9,143 nt of DNA from Planctomycetota bacterium (GTDB taxonomy: Bacteria > Planctomycetota > Planctomycetia > Pirellulales > Lacipirellulaceae): contig JAADIN010000010.1 in assembly GCA_013151315.1 (NCBI GenBank), forward strand, positions 1 to 9,143, in the 5' to 3' direction. Each line of letters opens with the position of its first letter. Position 1 is the stretch's first letter. Position numbers and translations under genes: made by a program. Shown piece after piece: positions 5,655 through 9,143 of this stretch. Below the pieces are notes generated by a model. That model was not told the DNA's origin, made no database searches, and worked only from the letters and a program-made list of their open reading frames with translations.

Positions 5655-6821
5655 TTATCGCAAACGGGTTGAGGAAATATCCTCGCTGAATTCGCTTTGA
5701 ACGACTTCTTCACAGAGCGTTTGTAACGCGGCGGGGAGATTCAAGTCGGCCAGGCTTTGGAACACTCCCTCGCGATGTCGGCCGAAGACGAGAAACCGGC
5801 AGCCGTGGTTGGCGATCGTTTCGATGGCTGCGTCGCGGGCGGCCAGGGAGTGGTGGTAGTAACGCGGATCGGCGATGCGAACGATCGTATCCGCGCCAAC
5901 AATAAAAGTGCAGCCCGGAAACCGTGCTGCCTTCGAGCAGAAGGTGGGAGCGTCCGTCAGGAGTAGCTTGGCTGTGGGATCCCATCGCTGAAAGGCTTCG
6001 ATCCGCTCGTGAAGCTGAACATAGTCGAGCGGCGGCTTGTCGACGTTGGTGATCGAAAGCTCGAATGCGACAGGTTGGCCCAACTTGGCGGCAGCCATTT
6101 GGGCCATACGCCGGTGCCCTGCGTGGGGTGGATTAAAAGCGCCTGGAAAAATGACTTGCGGCTCGACGGCAAGGTCTTTTTCTTTCGCTTGTTGCCGAGG
6201 CACGACCGAATATTTTTGTTTTCCTAGCAAGAGATCAACCCAATCGGCCTCGGCTTGCTGGGTGCGAGTCGTGAGCGGTTCCTTCTTTAGCAGTTGATCG
6301 TTCATCGCCTCACAAGCCAAGGCCGTATCCTCTTGGCATGCTTCGCCCGTGACGAGCAAGATCAGCATGGCAGCGAGCCATTGCTCTTGTTCGCGATCCC
6401 GACGGCTGTCCTTGCGAAGTTGCAACGAACAGGACACGGTCTGCGTGGCAGTTTGCACCGCGACGTGAACGCGATGTTCTCCTCGCTTGGGCCGATGGCT
6501 GGCGAGACTTGCGGTTGCGCCGACACCGACTAAGTTTTGGGGGTCTAGGTCGGGAGCCAAATGACGGCCTCGCATCCAAGCAGCCATGGCCATGGCGCGA
6601 GCGGTCGGCTCGCTACACGATTGGTCGGGCGTACCGCCGAGCCATGCCTCGAGCGACGAGCTGGCGTAAGGCACCACGGCTTCGAGCACCGTCCGCGACG
6701 CACCAGCCACCTCGAGCAGTTGGCTGATCGCCTTGCTGCCGCCGCCGGTGACCGCGATCACAAGCTGATAGTCGCTCGCGTGAATGCGTTCGATCAGTTC
6801 GGTCCACGGCGTTTGAGACAC
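5655..6821 (-). CDS. fusion of CinA C-terminal-like (PncC-type) domain and NadD-like nucleotidylyltransferase
   Basis: The product is 388 aa. Residues about 1-175 follow the CinA C-terminal (NMN deamidase) fold: VIAVTGGGSKAISQLLEVAG (21-40), VLEAVVPYASSSLEAWLGG (45-63), DQSCSEPTARAMAMAAW (66-82) and GVGATASLASHRPKRG (99-114). Residues about 222-388 form a class I nucleotidylyltransferase with FPGAFNPPHAGH (225-236), FIVGADTIVRI (306-316) and a terminal ISSTRLR (382-388), the two ATP-binding signatures of NMN/NaMN adenylyltransferases. An NAD-related role is therefore plausible, but the substrate is not shown. In my hand alignment the PncC catalytic Ser and Lys correspond to Thr25 and Leu57, so the first domain may not be a deamidase. 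The start is GTG at 6821-6819, with AGGAAAG about 9 bases before it. An open frame continues upstream to 7112, but it runs through mobile element B and is not coding. Confidence 0.85.
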   Translation of the reverse strand: MSQTPWTELIERIHASDYQLVIAVTGGGSKAISQLLEVAGASRTVLEAVVPYASSSLEAWLGGTPDQSCSEPTARAMAMAAWMRGRHLAPDLDPQNLVGVGATASLASHRPKRGEHRVHVAVQTATQTVSCSLQLRKDSRRDREQEQWLAAMLILLVTGEACQEDTALACEAMNDQLLKKEPLTTRTQQAEADWVDLLLGKQKYSVVPRQQAKEKDLAVEPQVIFPGAFNPPHAGHRRMAQMAAAKLGQPVAFELSITNVDKPPLDYVQLHERIEAFQRWDPTAKLLLTDAPTFCSKAARFPGCTFIVGADTIVRIADPRYYHHSLAARDAAIETIANHGCRFLVFGRHREGVFQSLADLNLPAALQTLCEEVVQSEFSEDISSTRLR

Positions 6822-6844
6822 GATGCTTGCTTTCCTTGGGTCTC

Positions 6845-6877
6845 GTGCTTTGTCACAGCGAAGAATTGTCAAAGCAC
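6845..6877 (-). promoter_or_regulatory. 8-bp inverted repeat in the leader of the fusion gene
   Basis: GTGCTTTG (6845-6852) and CAAAGCAC (6870-6877) are perfect inverted copies 17 bases apart. On the minus strand the left arm contains TTGACA (6872-6867), a -35-like hexamer, but no fitting -10 follows. It could be a protein-binding dyad or a leader RNA hairpin 24-56 bases before the GTG start. Its outer edge touches the direct repeat flanking element B. Confidence 0.35.
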
Positions 6878-6891
6878 TAGGTTGGTTACCC
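6877..6891. repeat. direct repeat, left flank of element B (decayed)
   Basis: CTAGGTTGGTTACCC here resembles CTAGTTGGTTGCCAA at 7066-7080 (CTAG-TTGGTT-CC, with one inserted base and one substitution). The position relative to the element ends is the same as for the exact repeats of copy A. Confidence 0.6.
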
Positions 6892-7065
6892 AGGCGAACT
6901 GCAAAGTCATAAAAACCGCCAAGGACGCCAAGAGCGCCAAGGAAATGAAATGGAAGGAAAATCGAGAATAGGGCTATTTTGGTACCTATCTCTCTCTTCC
7001 TCTCTTCTGCCTCTTGGCGCTCTTGGCGTCCTTGGCGGTTCAAAAAAATCGACTTTGCAATCCTC
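6892..7065 (-). mobile_element. MITE-like non-coding element, copy B (174 bp, inverted relative to copy A)
   Basis: This is the reverse-complement relative of copy A. The ends read AGGCGAACTGCAAAGTC (left) and GACTTTGCAATCCTC (right), again imperfect terminal inverted repeats. The inner arms 6914-6941 and 7013-7040 are perfect inverted repeats of 28 bases made of tandem CGCCAAGNN units. The segment between the arms is longer and more purine/pyrimidine biased than in copy A (TCTCTCTTCCTCTCTTC), so the two are not recent identical duplicates. It lies 70 bases upstream of the start of the fusion gene. The open reading frame across it on the minus strand is fortuitous. Confidence 0.82.
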
Positions 7066-7080
7066 CTAGTTGGTTGCCAA
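7066..7080. repeat. direct repeat, right flank of element B (decayed)
   Basis: CTAGTTGGTTGCCAA is partner of the repeat at 6877-6891. In the orientation of copy A both flanks end in CTAG next to the element, as do the 15-bp repeats of copy A. Confidence 0.6.
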
Positions 7081-7256
7081 AATGCCCCATGATGCTTGGA
7101 GGCCACATCCACCCGACAACGACACCAGCTCAGAATTGCCGAAGTTTCGGTCTTCTAGCTGCATACTAACATCTTTCGAGGGTCGGCAACAATCGGCACG
7201 GGCCTTGCGGAGAAGCAGATCAGACAATCGATCCGCAAACCCCTCTGGTGTTGTCG

Positions 7257-8414
7257 ATGGCCGACGTAGTGGAAATCAATGATCCGGACGAGCTTGAGCA
7301 ATTTCGCCTGGCCTGGAGTATGCTGCTGTCGGAAACGCCCAGGGCGTCGTTCTTTCATAGCCTCGACTGGTTGCAAACGTATTGGAAGCACTTTGGCAAA
7401 AACCAACATTTGCGAGTGCTGGTCATCCGCTCCGAAGGCAAGCCCATTGGCATCGTGCCGTTGTGCGTGAGTTCCGAGCGCTATCAGATTGGCACCGTCC
7501 GCGTGCTAACTTACCCGCTAAGCGATTGGGGGATGTGGTACGGCCCGATTGGCGCCGACCCTTCGGCCTGCATGTTCATGGCACTAAAGCACCTCAGCAA
7601 AACGCCTCGCGATTGGGATATGATCGACCTTCGCTGGGCCTCGGCAGAGCGAAGTGATCGCAACCCCACGGGACGGGCGCTGCGAATGGCCGGTTGGCAG
7701 CCCCACAAAATGGCCTATCAGCGCAACTCCGTGATCCGCCTAGCAGGCACCGACTACGAGTCTTACTTTGCCGGGTTGCCGAAAAAATGGCGTCACGAGA
7801 TACGGAGGCAAGACCGAGCGTTAGAGCGATCGAAAGAACTGACCTTCGATCGGCATCGTCCGGCCAGCACCGCGCAAGGCGATGGCGACCCACGATGGGA
7901 TCTTTACGACGATTGCTTGAAAATTTCCCAACGGAGTTGGCAAGGAAGCTCGACAACGGGCAATACGCTTTGTCACGACCGGGTTCGCGATTTTGTAAGA
8001 GACTGCCATGCGGTCGCGGCAAAATTGGGAATGCTCGACGTGGTCGTCTTGAAGGTAGACGGCCAGCCGGCCGCCTTCCAATACAACTACCACTACGACA
8101 GCAGCGTTTACGGCCTTCGCATGGGCTACGACCCCGCGTTCTCGAAGCAGGGCGTCGGCAAAATTCTTATGAATCGCATGATCGCAGATAGTTTCGATCG
8201 GGGCGATCGAACCCTTGACTTGGGGGTTGGCGATTATGATTTCAAACGACGATTTCGCACCGAGGTCGAAACGAGTTGTCGTTTTGCCTGCTACCCTTGG
8301 GCCTCGTGGCGATCGCAAGGCGTGCGACTGACTCGATGGCTAAAGCGCGGCTATGCAGAAAAAGGGCGTGCAGAAAAAGACCCAATCATCGGGGCGAAAG
8401 TCGCTTCGGCATAA
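7257..8414 (+). CDS. GNAT family acyltransferase, CelD/BcsL-like (Acetyltransf_6)
   Basis: The product is a 385-aa soluble protein with a double GNAT arrangement typical of the CelD/BcsL and FemAB-like group. The N-terminal half has RASFFHSLDWLQTYWKHFG (29-47) and HLRVLVIRSEGKPIGIVPL (51-69). YFAGLPKKWRHEIRRQDRA (170-188) matches the linker usual in this family. The C-terminal GNAT core is VVVLKVDGQPAAFQYNYHYD (262-281), YGLRMGYDPAFSKQGVGKIL (285-304) and LDLGVGDYDFKRRFRT (320-335). Such proteins transfer acyl or aminoacyl groups, often in exopolysaccharide or cell-envelope synthesis; the substrate here is unknown. The start is probably the ATG at 7257; an in-frame GTG at 7248 is possible, and neither has a strong ribosome site. 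It stands alone, convergent with the lipoprotein gene. Confidence 0.88.
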   Translation: MADVVEINDPDELEQFRLAWSMLLSETPRASFFHSLDWLQTYWKHFGKNQHLRVLVIRSEGKPIGIVPLCVSSERYQIGTVRVLTYPLSDWGMWYGPIGADPSACMFMALKHLSKTPRDWDMIDLRWASAERSDRNPTGRALRMAGWQPHKMAYQRNSVIRLAGTDYESYFAGLPKKWRHEIRRQDRALERSKELTFDRHRPASTAQGDGDPRWDLYDDCLKISQRSWQGSSTTGNTLCHDRVRDFVRDCHAVAAKLGMLDVVVLKVDGQPAAFQYNYHYDSSVYGLRMGYDPAFSKQGVGKILMNRMIADSFDRGDRTLDLGVGDYDFKRRFRTEVETSCRFACYPWASWRSQGVRLTRWLKRGYAEKGRAEKDPIIGAKVASA

Positions 8415-8439
8415 AAAACCTATCTCCCTCGGGCAACGA

Positions 8440-8482
8440 CGTCTGAGACACGCGGACGCTTATGCGTAACGTGCCTCAGACG
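8440..8482. repeat. nested inverted repeat downstream of the acyltransferase gene
   Basis: CGTCTGAG (8440-8447) pairs with CTCAGACG (8475-8482). Inside, CACG pairs with CGTG, and ACGC pairs with GCGT around a TTAT loop. The result is one long interrupted hairpin 26 bases after the stop codon. No T-run follows on either strand, so it could be a processing or stability hairpin, a Rho-assisted stop, or a REP-like palindrome. A smaller hairpin, CGCTCC-N5-GGAGCG, follows near 8524-8540. Confidence 0.6.
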
Positions 8483-8619
8483 CCTGCCTCGCAGGGCGCC
8501 GTCCCCCCCTTCCTGTCGCACTCGCTCCGTTGTGGAGCGGCATGCAACAAGCGGCAAAAGAGATATTGGGCTTGAAGTATTCGGCTTGAGGTAGTGGGAG
8601 GCCCTCTTTTCCCGCCAGC

Positions 8620-8862
8620 CTAATACTGTGGTTCGCTGATTTGGTTGGCTTCCTGTTCTTTGAGGGCGGCGGCCTCTCGTGCGAGCTTGAACTCGGGCCC
8701 AGGGGCGTAGTATTGGACATCGTCGGTAAGGTAGTAAGGGCTCGGCAACGTTTGGCCGGCAATGTCCGACTGACATCCGGTCGAGGCGAGCGAACCCAAC
8801 ATGACGAGCACGCTGAAAACTGCTGCCAAGCTGCGCGAGGGCTGCAAAGACGAGTTACTCAC
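8620..8862 (-). CDS. small lipoprotein (hypothetical)
   Basis: The product is 80 aa. A lipoprotein signal peptide is visible: MSNSSLQPSR, a hydrophobic core (SLAAVFSVLVMLGSLAS) and STGC with Cys30 as the lipidated residue. The mature part is about 51 residues, with TLPSPYYLTDDVQYYAPGPE (38-57) followed by a charged helix, KLAREAAALKEQEA. From memory, short planctomycete lipoproteins with LPSPYYLxDDVQYFxPGPEFxL are widespread and uncharacterised. The start is taken as GTG at 8862 because GGAG lies 8 bases upstream and the signal peptide then has normal length; an ATG at 8907 would add 15 polar residues. It stands alone on the minus strand. A weak TTGACG at about 8945 upstream has no convincing -10. 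The role is unknown. Confidence 0.82.
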   Translation of the reverse strand: MSNSSLQPSRSLAAVFSVLVMLGSLASTGCQSDIAGQTLPSPYYLTDDVQYYAPGPEFKLAREAAALKEQEANQISEPQY

Positions 8863-9054
8863 AATCGGGACTCCAGACCAAGGGGGCTGTTCGCTGCACC
8901 GATCCATCCGCCGGCCAGCACAATCGTTATCGTCGCCCTGACCGTCAAACTTTCGCGCAAGGTGTGAAATTGGCCTTAGATTTCTCAGATGGCAGAGATA
9001 GCAGTGGCAATGTTTTGCCGTTTTGAGAGTAAAAATCGTTTTTGGGCCGGCAAT

Positions 9055-9063
9055 TGGTAGAAT
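9055..9063 (+). promoter_or_regulatory. extended -10 box TGGTAGAAT
   Basis: TG-G-TAGAAT fits the extended -10 form TGnTATAAT. No good -35 hexamer stands 17 bases upstream. It would drive a gene to the right of the window. The interval 8863-9054 shows nothing else clear apart from a small GGCAA-N4-TTGCC hairpin near 9006. Confidence 0.35.
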
Positions 9064-9101
9064 GAATGCTAGCGATTCTTGGCCTGCACGGTCACGACAG
9101 T

Positions 9102-9143
9102 ATGGTACAATCCAAGGTGGTAGCGGGGCCGCTCGTAGAGGTC
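9102..9143 (+). CDS. possible start of a gene leaving the right edge
   Basis: An ATG at 9102 opens a frame of 14 codons reading MVQSKVVAGPLVEV to the edge. In-frame GTG codons follow at 9117 and elsewhere. There is no ribosome binding site before the ATG, and the frame is too short to judge. The same bases form the extended -10 box at 9103-9111, so promoter and start codon are competing readings. Confidence 0.18.
   Translation, partial: MVQSKVVAGPLVEV
9103..9111 (+). promoter_or_regulatory. extended -10 box TGGTACAAT
   Basis: TG-G-TACAAT is a second extended -10 match, 48 bases after the first and nearly identical to it. It has no clear -35. If real, transcription would start near 9118, and the overlapping ATG at 9102 cannot be the start of that transcript's gene. 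Confidence 0.35.

Larger units (their letters stand above)
6822..7256. other. divergent intergenic region with element B
   Basis: This is the space between the fusion gene (minus) and the acyltransferase gene (plus). It holds the ribosome site of the fusion gene (about 6831-6837), an inverted repeat (6845-6877), mobile element B with its flanking repeats (6877-7080), and 7081-7256, the leader of the acyltransferase gene, in which I see no strong promoter or other element. Confidence 0.6.

Noticed and set aside
6822..7112. Upstream extension of the CinA/NadD fusion protein by 97 residues (start at 7112)
   Set aside because: The extension is a translation of mobile element B and leader DNA (low-complexity RQGRQERQ and LGALGVLGG). 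GTG at 6821 has a ribosome site and begins the conserved domain.
8568..8596. Tandem repeat GGCTTGAAGTATTC / GGCTTGAGGTAGTG
   Set aside because: It has only two imperfect units of 14 bases with no functional context; probably chance.
1..9143. tRNA, rRNA or riboswitch genes
   Set aside because: I found no cloverleaf with a TTCGAATC-type arm, no rRNA motif and no recognised riboswitch core on either strand. A covariance-model scan could overturn this.

Overview
The window looks like chromosomal DNA from a planctomycete, probably of the Pirellulales. This rests on a PEP-CTERM exported protein, a PadR regulator overlapping an unfamiliar partner gene, a tiny lipoprotein of a type I associate with planctomycetes, a CinA-like/nucleotidyltransferase fusion, and several dispersed palindromic repeats. 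The assignment comes from recognising protein types, not from any search.

Layout, left to right. (1) Positions 1-650, minus strand: a PadR regulator (238-588) with a good sigma70-type promoter and a candidate operator; its stop codon overlaps the start of a partner gene that runs off the left edge. (2) 698-780: a near-perfect palindromic repeat. (3) 870-2752, minus strand: a PEP-CTERM protein, an 81-aa two-helix membrane protein and a beta-hydroxyacid dehydrogenase, closely spaced and ending in a hairpin/T-run terminator. (4) 2753-3130: no gene, but a leader hairpin and a terminator for the next gene. (5) 3291-5027, minus: a siroheme/4Fe-4S sulfite reductase whose 3' end has been rewritten by a small mobile element. 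(6) 5175-5642, plus: phosphatidylglycerophosphatase A. (7) 5655-6821, minus: a fusion of a CinA C-terminal-like domain (catalytic residues altered) with a NadD-like nucleotidylyltransferase. (8) 6822-7256: a divergent intergenic region holding a second, inverted copy of the mobile element. (9) 7257-8414, plus: a CelD/BcsL-type GNAT acyltransferase. (10) 8620-8862, minus: a small lipoprotein. (11) 8863-9143: apparently promoter DNA for a gene beyond the right edge.

The strongest observation is a non-coding, MITE-like element of about 161-174 bp present twice in opposite orientation (3151-3311 and 6892-7065). It has imperfect terminal inverted repeats and an inner hairpin built from tandem 9-mers (CGCCAAGNN). 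Copy A is flanked by an exact 15-bp direct repeat. It sits in the last codons of the sulfite reductase gene, so the ancestral ending LAQCD-E-stop can still be read on the far side of the element, while the present ending is LAQCD-RTIAKS-stop. Copy B is flanked by a decayed direct repeat of about 15 bp that ends in the same CTAG.

The genes do not form one pathway. They are mostly housekeeping or metabolic genes (sulfur assimilation, phospholipid synthesis, a possible NAD-related fusion) interspersed with repeats.
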